NCBI RefSeq assembly: GCF_051414135.1
Contig: NZ_JBLKOA010000007.1
Location: 1 to 64,000, forward strand
Direction of reading: 5' to 3'
DNA from: Halovenus halobia
Lineage (GTDB): Archaea; Halobacteriota; Halobacteria; Halobacteriales; Haloarculaceae
Length of the DNA: 64,000 nucleotides
In this document: positions 1 to 8,141 of the stretch, one piece after another
Layout: each line of letters begins with the position of its first letter
Numbering within the stretch: position 1 is the stretch's first letter
Made by a program: the position numbers and the translations under genes
Notes under the pieces: generated by a model
Databases searched by the model: none
What the model saw: only the letters and a program-made list of their open reading frames with translations
Told to the model about the DNA's origin: nothing

Positions 1-25
1 AATCACCGAATCCGGTGGTGAGTAG

Positions 26-269
26 GGCATAACTCCCACCGGGTTTCTCAGACAGGTAGTTGCGACGGTCTCCAATCAGCAGATTGCGTGGTATTTCTCC
101 ACTAAACTAGAACAGATGGCCCGCGTACCTTCGACAGTTGCGCGCAATCGGTGTCGGAACAGTTGCGGCAGCTGGCACTGATTTGCTCCTGCAGAGCGCA
201 GCGGAGCGTGAAGACGAAGAGTCTCAGTCTGCCGATGAGCAAGCTGAGGCTGGTGACACTGACGAATAA
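26..269 (+). pseudogene. Decayed gene remnant, two reading frames
   Basis: The first 270 bases hold two stretches that read like haloarchaeal protein in different frames. From about 26 to 145 one frame gives a segment containing QQIAWYFSTKLEQMARV. From about 141 to the TAA at 267-269 another frame gives AIGVGTVAAAGTDLLLQ followed by an acidic Glu/Asp/Ser-rich tail, as expected for a C-terminus. Joining them needs one frameshift near 130-150. The family is not recognised. The upstream part lies outside the window or is lost, and a stop at 23-25 closes the first frame on the left. This is an inference from codon texture only. Confidence 0.3.
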
Positions 270-437
270 CACGGTCTGTCCCACCGTCAACGGTTGAGGG
301 CAACTGCTCGTCGTCTGTGTCGACGAACATACGGCGTGATCACCGACCGTAGACAGACGAGCCACACCGACTTCAAAGAGCCCGCGTGGGCTGCTATCTC
401 ACCAGGGTAGTGTAAAATTGTGCAATCTATACAAAAG

Positions 438-449
438 CCTTTTATTATA
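438..449 (+). promoter_or_regulatory. TATA box for the HTH gene at 476
   Basis: The A/T block TTTTATTATAAC is centred about 32 bases before the ATG at 476, the normal archaeal TATA spacing, and would give a transcript with almost no leader. Bases 270-420 upstream hold no supported gene. A short hairpin (AGCCC-GCGT-GGGCT, 379-392) lies there. Confidence 0.55.
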
Positions 450-475
450 ACCATACATACTTACATCCAAGAACG

Positions 476-880
476 ATGCCAGATTCGATGTCTGAACAGT
501 TACGGCAGGATATGGAGTGTGAGGGCCTCCTCGAGTGTTTCCACGGGCTCAAACAGCTCGATAAAGAAATTTTCCAAGAAGTCGTTGGGGCCGGAGAGTC
601 GCTCACCATCGACGAAATCGCGGACAGGGTAGACCGCGAGCGTTCGACTGCGTACCGCGCCGTCCAACGGCTTCTGAAAGCTGGGTTCATCCAGAAAGAA
701 CAGGTGAACTACGACCAGGGTGGGTACTACCACGTATACAAAGCGGCCGACCCATCGAGTATCGCTGACGACATGCAACGGATGCTCAACGACTGGTACG
801 CGAAAATGGGCCAGCTCATCCAAGAATTCGAGAATACGTACGAGCAGACTGAAACGACAGGCCCCACTGCTGAGAGCTAA
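476..880 (+). CDS. Winged helix-turn-helix transcriptional regulator (TrmB/MarR-like)
   Basis: Predicted cytoplasmic DNA-binding protein of 134 aa. Residues about 25-95 form a winged helix: the segment LTIDEIADRVDRERSTAY looks like helix-turn-helix with a recognition helix, and GYYHVYKAAD fits the wing. The C-terminal part (DWYAKMGQLIQEFENTYEQ) is a helix suitable for dimerisation, followed by a Thr/Ser-rich tail. Small single-domain regulators of this kind are common in haloarchaea. The start at 476 is supported by a TATA box at 438-449. It stands alone, with tRNA-Glu downstream on the other strand, so its target is not indicated by context. Confidence 0.82.
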   Translation: MPDSMSEQLRQDMECEGLLECFHGLKQLDKEIFQEVVGAGESLTIDEIADRVDRERSTAYRAVQRLLKAGFIQKEQVNYDQGGYYHVYKAADPSSIADDMQRMLNDWYAKMGQLIQEFENTYEQTETTGPTAES

Positions 881-976
881 CCGTTCCCGGAGCGACCCAC
901 GTTGTACTGTTGAGGATACTAATTTCTATCCTATGCGTAGCTGATTCTCGCTTTCGTTGGTCGCTCGAAAAACGCA

Positions 977-1051
977 TGCTCGGTCAGGGATTTGAACCCT
1001 GGTCTTCGCCTCGAAAGGGCAAAATGATTGGCCGGACTACACCAACCGAGC
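977..1051 (-). tRNA. tRNA-Glu (anticodon UUC)
   Basis: The minus strand reads a full cloverleaf of 75 nt. The acceptor stem GCUCGGU pairs with ACCGAGC, the T arm is CAGGG-UUCAAAU-CCCUG, and the anticodon stem UUGCC/GGCGA encloses loop CUUUCGA with UUC at positions 34-36. The discriminator base is A and CCA is not encoded. There is no intron. Confidence 0.95.
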
Positions 1052-1185
1052 CTGCAATTCATTGTGAGATGTAGTGAATAATAAACCCTGTCTTTCTAGC
1101 TCGCCGACGGCAGGCGTTCACACGACTGAGACAGCGATTTTAGTTATCCTATTGATATATGCCGCAGTACCGCGTCCCTCAGCAC

Positions 1186-1950
1186 ATGCAACGAAACAGC
1201 ATCGGAATCGGAATTGCACTCGGAATCGTCCTGCTGGTGGTCAGCGCTGGTGCCGTCGCCGCCTTCGGCGGGGCCGACACACCTGCAGCGACACAGACCA
1301 CCCCCGAAAACTCGACAGCGGCGGCCGACACGGTTGATCGGACAATACACGTCACCGCGACCGGCGACGCCGAGGCAGAACCTGACCAGGCAGTCGTCCG
1401 TGTCACCGTGCGCGCCGAGGCTGACGACGTCGGAACAGTCCGGGACGAACTCGCGACCGGCAGCGCCGACCTGACGGCCGCACTCGACGACTTGGGTGTC
1501 GAGTACGAGACGACCAGTTACGGCATCTCCGAGCAGTACCAGCGTGAGGACCGGCAGGTCCCAACCTACGAGGGGACCCACCGATACGAGATTACGGCCG
1601 ACGACCCTGACCTCGCCGGAGCCATGGCCGATGCCGCCGCCGAAGCAGGCGCGGAAATTGACAGCGTCTCGCTGACGCTGTCCGACCAGCGCCGAGCCGA
1701 ACTCCGGGAGGAAGCCATCCGGGACGCAATGGATGACGCCAGCCAGCAGGCCAGTGTGATTGCCGATGAGGGCGGACTGGAGATTACTGCCCCCTCGAAC
1801 GTTGACGCCAGCCAGCGAAGCTACTCGCCGGTCGCATTCGACCGTGTACAGGCCGGTGGCGACGGCCCAGCTCCACGGACCGAGATTGCCTCTGGAGCGG
1901 TGACTGTCAGCTACGACGTTGACGTGACCTATACCGCCATCCGCAAATAA
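1186..1950 (+). CDS. SIMPL domain-containing protein (DUF541)
   Basis: Secreted or membrane-anchored protein of unknown biochemical role. An N-terminal hydrophobic helix (IGIGIALGIVLLVVSAGAVA) is followed by a Thr/Ala-rich linker and a SIMPL/DUF541 domain from about residue 45 to the end. Family hallmarks seen are ITVTATGDAEAEPDQA-type spacing near the domain start (here IHVTATGDAEAEPDQAVVRV), the repeated ITADDPDLAG segment, and a final beta strand SYDVDVTYTAI. An in-frame ATG nine codons earlier (1159) is possible. The ATG at 1186 is preferred because the A/T block near 1138-1146 puts the transcription start near 1168. It converges on the fused beta-oxidation gene. Confidence 0.85.
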   Translation: MQRNSIGIGIALGIVLLVVSAGAVAAFGGADTPAATQTTPENSTAAADTVDRTIHVTATGDAEAEPDQAVVRVTVRAEADDVGTVRDELATGSADLTAALDDLGVEYETTSYGISEQYQREDRQVPTYEGTHRYEITADDPDLAGAMADAAAEAGAEIDSVSLTLSDQRRAELREEAIRDAMDDASQQASVIADEGGLEITAPSNVDASQRSYSPVAFDRVQAGGDGPAPRTEIASGAVTVSYDVDVTYTAIRK

Positions 1951-1972
1951 AAAATCGAAACCGCGGGAGTCC

Positions 1973-3943
1973 TTATTTACCCTCGAACTGCGGGTCCTCG
2001 TCGCTCTGGATTTTCGTGACGCCTTCCATCACGTCGTCAGTGGCGATGAGGTGGCCGAAGGCGAAGGCCTCGGTTTCGAGGCCTGCTTCGGTGTCGTCAC
2101 GGCCAGCGTGCATCGCCTTTTTGCTGTACTCCATGGCCAGTGGCGGGCCAGCAGCCAGGTCAGCAGCGAGTTCGACAGCGTCCTCCTCGAAGCTGTCCTT
2201 GTCGGTGAGGCGGTTGACGAAGCCCCAGTCGTGCATCGTCTCGGCGTCGTAGCGGTCGGCCGTGAAGATGACTTCTTTCGCGCGGCTCTCGCCGATGTGG
2301 TTTTTGAGTCGCTGCGTGCCACCCCAACCCGGCAGCAGCCCGAGGTTGAACTCAGGCTGGCCGAGTTCGGAGCGGTCCGTGGCGATTCGCAGGTCAGCAC
2401 AGGCAGCGAGCTCCATCCCGCCGCCGAGCGCGAAGCCATCGATGGCTGCGACCGTCGGCACAGAGGCGTCTTCGAGTTTGGCCCACGTCTCCTGCCCGGT
2501 ACGGGAGAGTTCGATAGCGTCGATTGGGTTGGCCGAGCCAGCCATCGCCATCGCGTCTGCGCCCGCGCTGAATGCGCGGTCGCCCGCACCCGTGATGAGG
2601 ATTGCTCGCACGTCCTCGTCGTCTTCGAGGATATCGACGGCCTCGGCGAACTCGTCGAGCATCTCGGGGTTGACCGTGTTGAGCTGGTGCGGTCGGTCGA
2701 GAACGATCTGTCCGACCATCTCGTGGGGGTACTCCACACGGACGGCCTCGAACTCGACGGTGTCCTCGTCCTCGTCAGCTCCGTAGAAGCCGCCTTCCTC
2801 GGCAGCGTTTCGGAGTCCGTCGCTGACTTCGTAACGTTCCGAGGCGCTCTCCTCGTGCAGTGTTTCGAGGGTCTCTACGGCGTTGTCGAGTCCTTCTTCG
2901 TCACAGAGCTTTGCTGGGCCTTTCGGGAACGCGGCACCGAGCGTGACTGCTTCGTCGATGTCGGCTGGCGGGGCAACGTCCTTCTGGACGAGTTTGCCCG
3001 TCTCGTTGGCGAGCACAGCGAACAGTCGGTCGAGGACATCGTCACGGACCTGGTCGGCCGGCACGTCTGCGCCGTCGCCATCCTCGTAGTCGTAGAAGCC
3101 CTTGCCGGTCTTCTTGCCGAGGTGTTCGTTCTCGACTGTCTCCTCGAGGAGTGGGCACGGCTCGTAGGCTGCACCGAGTACCTCGTGCATGTACTCGAGG
3201 ACGTGGTAGGTAACGTCGTTCCCAACCTGGTCGCCAAGCTCGAAGGCGCCCATTGGCAGTCCGAGGCCGTATTTCGTCGTCGAGTCGACCTCTGCGATTG
3301 TCGCCACGTCGTCCTCGACAATCCAGCAGGCCTCGTTCATCAGGGGAACGAGAATCGAGTTAACGATGAAGCCAGGCTCGTCTTTGCGGACGCGGACCGG
3401 CGTCTTGCCGAAGTCCTCGGCAAGGTCTTCGATGAGGTCCATCGTTTCGTCGTCAGTGTGCTCGCCGCGGATGACCTCGACGAGCTCCATCCGGACCGGC
3501 GGGTTGAAGAAGTGCATTCCGCAGAACTTCTCGGGTCGGTCCGTCAGTTCCGAGAGGTCAGTGATCGAGAGACTGGACGTGTTCGAGGTGAAGACAGTGT
3601 GCTCCGGCGCGTACTCGACGACTTCTTCGTACACGTCGGCTTTGATGTCCATGTTCTCCGGCGCTGCCTCGATGACAACATCGCAGTCGGCCATCGCTTC
3701 TTCGATGTCGACCAGCGGTGTCACGAGGTCTTTGGCTGCTTCAGCCTCGTCTTCGTTGATGCGTTCGTTTTCAGCCAGTTTGTCGAGCGACCACGTGATC
3801 TGCTCGTAGCCGTCCTGCACGAATTCCTCTTTGATGTCGCGGAGGTTCACGGAGTATCCCGAAAGTGCCGCTACTTCGGCGATACCGTGACCCATTGTCC
3901 CGGCACCGAGAACCGTAATCGTATTGATGTCCTCAAGTTCCAT
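1973..3943 (-). CDS. 3-hydroxyacyl-CoA dehydrogenase / enoyl-CoA hydratase fusion
   Basis: Bifunctional beta-oxidation enzyme (656 aa): hydration of trans-2-enoyl-CoA and NAD-dependent oxidation of 3-hydroxyacyl-CoA. The N-terminal Rossmann domain shows TVLGAGTMGHGIAEVAAL at residues about 8-25. The dehydrogenase catalytic His lies in CGMHFFNPPVRMELVEVI, and the C-terminal HAD domain follows to about residue 380. A crotonase domain covers about 400-650, with the oxyanion-loop segments ITGAGDRAFSAGADAMAM and IDGFALGGGMELAACADL. The domain order (dehydrogenase first) is opposite to bacterial FadB and usual in archaea. The start MELEDINTI at 3943 is chosen over an upstream in-frame ATG because the fold begins directly after it. 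It is divergent from an acyl-CoA dehydrogenase gene that would supply its substrate. Confidence 0.95.
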   Translation of the reverse strand: MELEDINTITVLGAGTMGHGIAEVAALSGYSVNLRDIKEEFVQDGYEQITWSLDKLAENERINEDEAEAAKDLVTPLVDIEEAMADCDVVIEAAPENMDIKADVYEEVVEYAPEHTVFTSNTSSLSITDLSELTDRPEKFCGMHFFNPPVRMELVEVIRGEHTDDETMDLIEDLAEDFGKTPVRVRKDEPGFIVNSILVPLMNEACWIVEDDVATIAEVDSTTKYGLGLPMGAFELGDQVGNDVTYHVLEYMHEVLGAAYEPCPLLEETVENEHLGKKTGKGFYDYEDGDGADVPADQVRDDVLDRLFAVLANETGKLVQKDVAPPADIDEAVTLGAAFPKGPAKLCDEEGLDNAVETLETLHEESASERYEVSDGLRNAAEEGGFYGADEDEDTVEFEAVRVEYPHEMVGQIVLDRPHQLNTVNPEMLDEFAEAVDILEDDEDVRAILITGAGDRAFSAGADAMAMAGSANPIDAIELSRTGQETWAKLEDASVPTVAAIDGFALGGGMELAACADLRIATDRSELGQPEFNLGLLPGWGGTQRLKNHIGESRAKEVIFTADRYDAETMHDWGFVNRLTDKDSFEEDAVELAADLAAGPPLAMEYSKKAMHAGRDDTEAGLETEAFAFGHLIATDDVMEGVTKIQSDEDPQFEGK

Positions 3944-3944
3944 A

Positions 3945-3957
3945 GTACAACTTGTAC
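3945..3957. promoter_or_regulatory. Perfect palindrome at the hydroxyacyl-CoA dehydrogenase start
   Basis: GTACAA-C-TTGTAC is a perfect 6+1+6 inverted repeat ending one base before the start codon at 3943. A related GTGTACAC lies at 4142-4149 before the divergent acyl-CoA dehydrogenase. This could be the operator of a fatty-acid regulator controlling both genes. No regulator gene is adjacent, so the role is inference. Confidence 0.4.
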
Positions 3958-4167
3958 ACTTCCTCGCACGTGGCTTCAACGTTGTCTTTCGTCCTCAGTC
4001 AAACCGCACATCCGTTCATTTTTGTTTTTTTGTGTGGTAACCCTGCGACTACTGACACATACAGTTTTGTGCGAAAGCCGTCGATTCGGAGGAGTCGTAA
4101 AACAACTCAGCACTCGTTCATAAGCGTGTAAAAACGGTTATGTGTACACGAGTGCTGCATTGTTAGT

Positions 4168-5328
4168 ATGGAGTTCGGACTTACACAGGAACAGAAGCAG
4201 ATCCGCGAGGAAGTGCGCAAATTTGCCGAGAACGAAGTGAAACCGGTCGCCTCCGAATACGACCGCAAAGAAAAGTACCCGCACGAGGTCATCGACAAGG
4301 CCGCCGACATGGGCCTGCTCGGTGCACGCATCCCGATCGAATACGGTGGTGCGGGCTACTCGACGCTCGAAACGATGATCATCAGCGAGGAGCTGTTCGC
4401 TGCCGACCCCGGCATCGGACTCTGTCTCGTCTCCACCTCCTTCGGAACGGAGAATATCACCGAGTACGGGACTGACGAACAGAAAGAGAAATTCCTCGAG
4501 CCAGTCGCGCGCGGTGAGATGATTTCCGGCGCGGCCATCAGCGAACCGCACGCTGGCTCTGACGTTTCCTCGATTTCGACCAGCGCAGAGAAAGACGGTG
4601 ACGAGTGGGTCATCAACGGCAACAAGATGTGGATTACCAACGGCACCGTCGCGGACTACGTCGTTGCCCTCTGTGAGACCGACCCTGACGCCGCTGGCCG
4701 ATACAACGGCTTCTCGCAGATCATCATCGAGACTGACCGCGACGGCTTCGAGGCTGACAAAATCACCGGCAAACTCGGTATCCGAGCCTCTGACACTGCT
4801 GAACTCATCCTCAACGATGTTCGCGTGCCCGAGGAGAACCTGGTTGGAACGCGCGGCGCTGGCTTCCTCCAGCAGATGCAGTTCTTCGACGCCACCCGGA
4901 CGGGTGTGGCCGCACAGGGTGTCGGTATTGCCCGCGGTGCTGCCGAGCGCGCGCTCGAGTACGCCGAAGAGCGCGAGCAGTTTGGTCAGCCTATCGGTGA
5001 GTTCCAGGCCATTCAGCACAAGCTCTCGGACATGTTCACCAAAATCGAGGCTGCACGCCTGCTGACGCTCAAGTCTGCGTGGGCTGTCGAGAACGACGCT
5101 GACGCAAACCTCACCAAACTCGCCTCCATGGCCAAAGAATACGGCTCCCGTGTGGCTGTTGACGTTGCCAACGAAGCGCTGCAGATTCACGGCGGTGCCG
5201 GCTACGTGGATGACTTCGATGTCGAACGTTTCTACCGCGACGCGAAGATTACCCAGATTTACGAGGGTACCACCGAGATTCAGAAGAACATCATTGCCCG
5301 CGAGCTGCAGGGCAAGGGCATGGCCTAA
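4168..5328 (+). CDS. Acyl-CoA dehydrogenase
   Basis: FAD-dependent alpha,beta-desaturation of acyl-CoA, the first step of beta-oxidation (386 aa, normal family length). The N-terminal helical domain covers about 1-120. The middle beta domain contains AISEPHAGSDVSS and MWITNGTVADYVV, the flavin-contact region. The C-terminal helical domain has REQFGQPIGEFQAIQHKL and ALQIHGGAGYVDDFDVERF. The catalytic Glu is in QIYEGTTEIQKNIIAREL near the C-terminus. It is divergent from the 3-hydroxyacyl-CoA dehydrogenase/enoyl-CoA hydratase fusion, about 225 bases away, so the two give consecutive pathway steps. The electron-transfer flavoprotein is not in the window. Confidence 0.95.
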   Translation: MEFGLTQEQKQIREEVRKFAENEVKPVASEYDRKEKYPHEVIDKAADMGLLGARIPIEYGGAGYSTLETMIISEELFAADPGIGLCLVSTSFGTENITEYGTDEQKEKFLEPVARGEMISGAAISEPHAGSDVSSISTSAEKDGDEWVINGNKMWITNGTVADYVVALCETDPDAAGRYNGFSQIIIETDRDGFEADKITGKLGIRASDTAELILNDVRVPEENLVGTRGAGFLQQMQFFDATRTGVAAQGVGIARGAAERALEYAEEREQFGQPIGEFQAIQHKLSDMFTKIEAARLLTLKSAWAVENDADANLTKLASMAKEYGSRVAVDVANEALQIHGGAGYVDDFDVERFYRDAKITQIYEGTTEIQKNIIARELQGKGMA

Positions 5329-5452
5329 CGACCGGGTCTCCCTGCGGATCGACTCCTTTTATTTAGTCCGAGTATTCCACTCTCGCGGAACAATACTTAA
5401 ACTGCCGCGATACGGCGGGACTGAACTCATCCACCAGCGTCGCTTCTGTACA

Positions 5453-5491
5453 CATGCCGGGCGACGTGTATGCCAGATCACGTCCGGCATG
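5453..5491. repeat. Large imperfect inverted repeat (hairpin) between convergent genes
   Basis: CATGCCGG (5453-5460) and ACGTG (5464-5468) pair with CACGT (5479-5483) and CCGGCATG (5484-5491). This makes a 13-bp stem with a GCG bulge and a 10-base loop. It lies in the 240-base gap between the acyl-CoA dehydrogenase and the minus-strand gene ending at 5571. No other gene is supported in that gap. It could terminate either transcript or be a structured RNA. Confidence 0.5.
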
Positions 5492-5570
5492 CTGGGGACT
5501 CACGTCTGGCCGCCGTGCCACCAACAGTCCGGGTATCCGTTTTCCCGGTCTTTTCGCTTTCTCACGTCGC

Positions 5571-5933
5571 TCAGTCACGACGCCACGGAAGGAGTCGGTC
5601 GAGGTCCGAGCGAATCCGAGCCAGAAATCCAGTCTGTTGGCTGTCCCCCGAGCGCGAGTCTGTGTCGTCCATCGAGAGTCCCATCATCAGCGGGTCAACC
5701 TTCGGTTCGGTATTGCTGTCGGGAGTCAGGTCCGGGTCGACCCCGTCGTGGGTCTCTGGCTCAGTGGTGTCGTAGTTGAGAATGACCTGGTCACAGCCCG
5801 TGCAGCGAAAGTAGATGTTCCCCCCGCCGTCGCTGCCAAACCGTCGGTACGTCTCGTGGGCACAGTCATCTTCACCCCCGATTTCCACCCCCTCCGAGGG
5901 AATCTCCGACCGGCTGAACTCGTCGTGTCGCAT
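5571..5933 (-). CDS. Hypothetical haloarchaeal protein with putative zinc knuckle
   Basis: Acidic 120-aa protein, not recognised as a named family. Around residues 23-47 it shows DDCAHETYRRF and IYFRCTGCDQVILNYD, that is C-x-H followed by a CxxC, suggesting a small zinc ribbon. The central part is rich in Asp, Pro and Thr and probably disordered. The C-terminus (FLARIRSDLDRLLPWRRD) is a basic amphipathic helix that could touch a membrane or nucleic acid. It stands 82 bases from the divergent samp2 gene, but a functional link is only possible, not shown. Confidence 0.68.
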   Translation of the reverse strand: MRHDEFSRSEIPSEGVEIGGEDDCAHETYRRFGSDGGGNIYFRCTGCDQVILNYDTTEPETHDGVDPDLTPDSNTEPKVDPLMMGLSMDDTDSRSGDSQQTGFLARIRSDLDRLLPWRRD

Positions 5934-6015
5934 ACGCTCACAAGGGTCTGTCGCAGTGTTAACGTTGTGCCCCGAGCCGACACACTCAAACTGGGTGGGC
6001 GTCTAGCAGTTCCCG

Positions 6016-6219
6016 ATGACGGTGACAGTCGAGCTGGCTGGCGAAGGAAGCCACGAACTCGACGCTGCCGGCAAGACCTACGCGGAGTTGCTGGCTCCCT
6101 TCGACGTGAGCAAACACGAAGTGTCGGTGCTAGTCGAGGGCCAACCAGTGCCTGAAGACCAGCCAGTCGCAAACGATATCGAGCGCGTCGAGGTTGTCAG
6201 ACTCATTCAGGGCGGATAG
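6016..6219 (+). CDS. samp2: Ubiquitin-like small archaeal modifier protein, SAMP2 type
   Basis: Beta-grasp protein of 67 aa ending in Gly-Gly (VVRLIQGG), the feature needed for activation by the E1-like UbaA and for conjugation to target lysines or sulfur transfer to tRNA (known for haloarchaeal SAMPs). The body HEVSVLVEGQPVPEDQPV matches the SAMP2 core as I recall it from Haloferax volcanii, including the segment before the last strand. The stop codon is followed immediately by the ATG of an acetyltransferase gene, so the two are likely co-transcribed. No ubaA or protease gene is in the window. The SAMP2 rather than SAMP1/3 assignment rests on length and motif. Confidence 0.85.
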   Translation: MTVTVELAGEGSHELDAAGKTYAELLAPFDVSKHEVSVLVEGQPVPEDQPVANDIERVEVVRLIQGG

Positions 6220-6597
6220 ATGCTCGTTCGCAGCGCCGACTCGACAGAGCACGCTGCGGTGCTGAGTATTCTCGACGCGGCTGCGCTCCAGACTGACAGC
6301 GACCACATCCAGACAGCTATCGAACGCAACGACGTGTTTGTCGCAGTAGCCACCGAACAGGGCACAGTACTGGGTGCACTTGTGCTCTCAGGGGCAGAAA
6401 TCACGGCCATTGCCGTCAGGCCGGGCCGACGCGGCCAGGGTCTCGGTCGCCGACTGGTCGCAGCAGCACAGCGGTCTCGCGAGCGACTTGTCGCGGCATT
6501 CGACCCCAAGGTCGAGCCGTTCTGGCAGGCTGTTGGGTTCGAGCGCGTCGGGACTGCCGAAGATGACCGGCTCCGCGCGGTCTGGGAACCGGAGTAA
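6220..6597 (+). CDS. GNAT family N-acetyltransferase
   Basis: Predicted acyl-CoA-dependent N-acetyltransferase (125 aa). The acetyl-CoA binding motif A is clear: EITAIAVRPGRRGQGLGRRL at about 61-80, with the Q/RxxGxG/A signature. It is followed by helix VAAAQRSRERLVAAF and the C-terminal motif EPFWQAVGFERVG. Its ATG touches the samp2 stop codon with no gap, indicating one transcript. Whether it acetylates SAMP2, a tRNA or a small molecule cannot be read from sequence. It converges with the phosphohexomutase gene, with two bases between stop codons. Confidence 0.88.
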   Translation: MLVRSADSTEHAAVLSILDAAALQTDSDHIQTAIERNDVFVAVATEQGTVLGALVLSGAEITAIAVRPGRRGQGLGRRLVAAAQRSRERLVAAFDPKVEPFWQAVGFERVGTAEDDRLRAVWEPE

Positions 6598-6599
6598 CA

Positions 6600-7994
6600 C
6601 TACTCTAGCAGCGGACTGAGAAAGTCCTCGCCAGCGTCGAGCAGTTCCGAGACTCGCTCGTCGGACTGTGCTTCAGCGTAGACGCGGAGCTTTGGCTCTG
6701 TGCCAGATGGGCGAACAAGCAGCCAGCTATCGTCGCTGAGCGTGATTTTGAATCCGTCGACGGTCTGAACTCCAGCAACAGTCTCGCCAGCCACCGAGTC
6801 CGGAACGCGGTCGTCGAGTTCCGCAAGTACCGCGGCTTTCCGGTCGTCGGGACAGTCGAGACTCCGGCGACTCTGGATAATCTGCCCGTGGCGCTCGAAC
6901 AGCGCGTCGATACGGTCGTCCAGTGAGCGCTCGACGTGGGCAGCCGCAAGCAGCAGCGCGAGCACAATGCCATCCTTGTTTGGGAGATGTCTCCCGATAC
7001 CGTAGCCGCCGCTTTCTTCGCCGCCAGCGAGCGCGCCGTGGCTCTCCATTGCCTCGGCAACCCACTTGAATCCGACTGCTGTCTCGTGGACCTCCTGTCC
7101 TGCCTCGTGAGCAACGCGGTCGACGAGACTGCTCGTCGACACTGTCCGGACGACCCCACCGGCGGTTTCGCCCTGGTCGAGCAAGTACTCGTACAGCACC
7201 GCCAGTAGCACGTTCGGGTCGAGAAAGCCCCGTTCGGGCGTGACGACGGCCAGACGGTCGGCGTCGCCGTCGTTGATGAAGCCAAGTGAAACCGCACCGC
7301 TGTCGACCAGTTCGACAAGTTCGTCGGCGTACTCGGGCACTGGTTCCGGCGAGACACCGCCAAAGTTCGGGTCGCGCTGACAGCGCAGTCGGGTGAGGTC
7401 CGCGCCCGCGTCCGCAAGAATCGAATCGGTGACGCCGCGGCCGCTGCCGTGCATGGCGTCGTAGCCGATACTGAGTCCACTCAGGTCTGTCTCGACGAAC
7501 GAGTGGGCGTGGTCGGCGTACGCGTCGGTGAAATCCGTCTCGGTGAGTTCGCCTGCGGGGTCGTCGGGGAGGCTCGTCGGGGCGAGACGGCGTTCGAGTT
7601 CGTCAGTCACGGCAGGGAGCGCAGGCGCACCCTCGCCGGTGATGTATTTCACACCGTTGTACTCGGGAGGGTTGTGTGAGGCTGTCACCATCAATCCGCC
7701 GGCGTGGGGGCCAGTTCGGACGGTCCAGGCAAGCACCGGTGTCGGGCAGTCACGAGCACTGAGTGTCACCGGCCGGCCTGTGGCAGCGACGACGGCGGCA
7801 AGCTGTTCGGCGGCCTCGCGGGAGCGGTCACGGGCGTCGTACCCGATTGCAACCGACCCATCAGTCTCTCTTGCGTCCAGCAGTTCGGCAACGGCGGCGC
7901 CGATGGCGCGGACTCGGGCCATCGTGAACGCGTCGCCAGCAGCGCGCCAGCCGTCGGTGCCGAACTCGATTGCGTCGCGTGGGGCGCTGTTCAT
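6600..7994 (-). CDS. Phosphoglucomutase/phosphomannomutase family (alpha-D-phosphohexomutase)
   Basis: Interconverts hexose 1- and 6-phosphates (glucose, mannose or glucosamine). It has 464 aa, the usual family length. The phosphoserine loop reads TASHNPPEYNGVKY at about residues 98-112, the metal-binding loop is FINDGDADRLAVV, the sugar-specificity loop is GGEESGGYGIGRH, and the phosphate-binding loop near the C-terminus is VRPSGTEPKLRVYAE. The substrate cannot be decided between glucose-, mannose- and glucosamine-type from these motifs. It could feed sugar nucleotides to the glycan island 3 kb away, but it sits with housekeeping genes. Confidence 0.93.
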   Translation of the reverse strand: MNSAPRDAIEFGTDGWRAAGDAFTMARVRAIGAAVAELLDARETDGSVAIGYDARDRSREAAEQLAAVVAATGRPVTLSARDCPTPVLAWTVRTGPHAGGLMVTASHNPPEYNGVKYITGEGAPALPAVTDELERRLAPTSLPDDPAGELTETDFTDAYADHAHSFVETDLSGLSIGYDAMHGSGRGVTDSILADAGADLTRLRCQRDPNFGGVSPEPVPEYADELVELVDSGAVSLGFINDGDADRLAVVTPERGFLDPNVLLAVLYEYLLDQGETAGGVVRTVSTSSLVDRVAHEAGQEVHETAVGFKWVAEAMESHGALAGGEESGGYGIGRHLPNKDGIVLALLLAAAHVERSLDDRIDALFERHGQIIQSRRSLDCPDDRKAAVLAELDDRVPDSVAGETVAGVQTVDGFKITLSDDSWLLVRPSGTEPKLRVYAEAQSDERVSELLDAGEDFLSPLLE

Positions 7995-8012
7995 ACAGGT
8001 CTCTCCTTGTTC

Positions 8013-8028
8013 GGATAGTATAAAACAC
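8013..8028 (-). promoter_or_regulatory. TATA box for the phosphohexomutase gene
   Basis: The minus strand reads CGTGTTTTATACTATCC-like sequence centred about 27 bases before the ATG at 7994, fitting a leaderless transcript. Confidence 0.5.
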
Positions 8029-8141
8029 GGGCGAAAACAGGGCGGTCAGACAATCCGCCTATCGCCTGTCTCGCACCGTATCGCTCCCGTCCGCAGGAAA
8101 CGGATCGTACCAGCCAGGTGGGGTCCGCGGGATCGATACGT

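Noticed and set aside
2051..4123. 690-codon open frame opposite the dehydrogenase/hydratase gene
   Set aside because: It is the antisense shadow of a highly conserved enzyme gene; codon bias of the real gene keeps the opposite frame open. Its protein has no family motif.
4138..5190. 350-codon open frame antisense to acyl-CoA dehydrogenase
   Set aside because: Same shadow effect; the plus-strand protein has all catalytic motifs.
5363..5578. 71-codon minus-strand frame in the gap with the hairpin
   Set aside because: Basic, no family resemblance, and it crosses the inverted repeat; no promoter seen.
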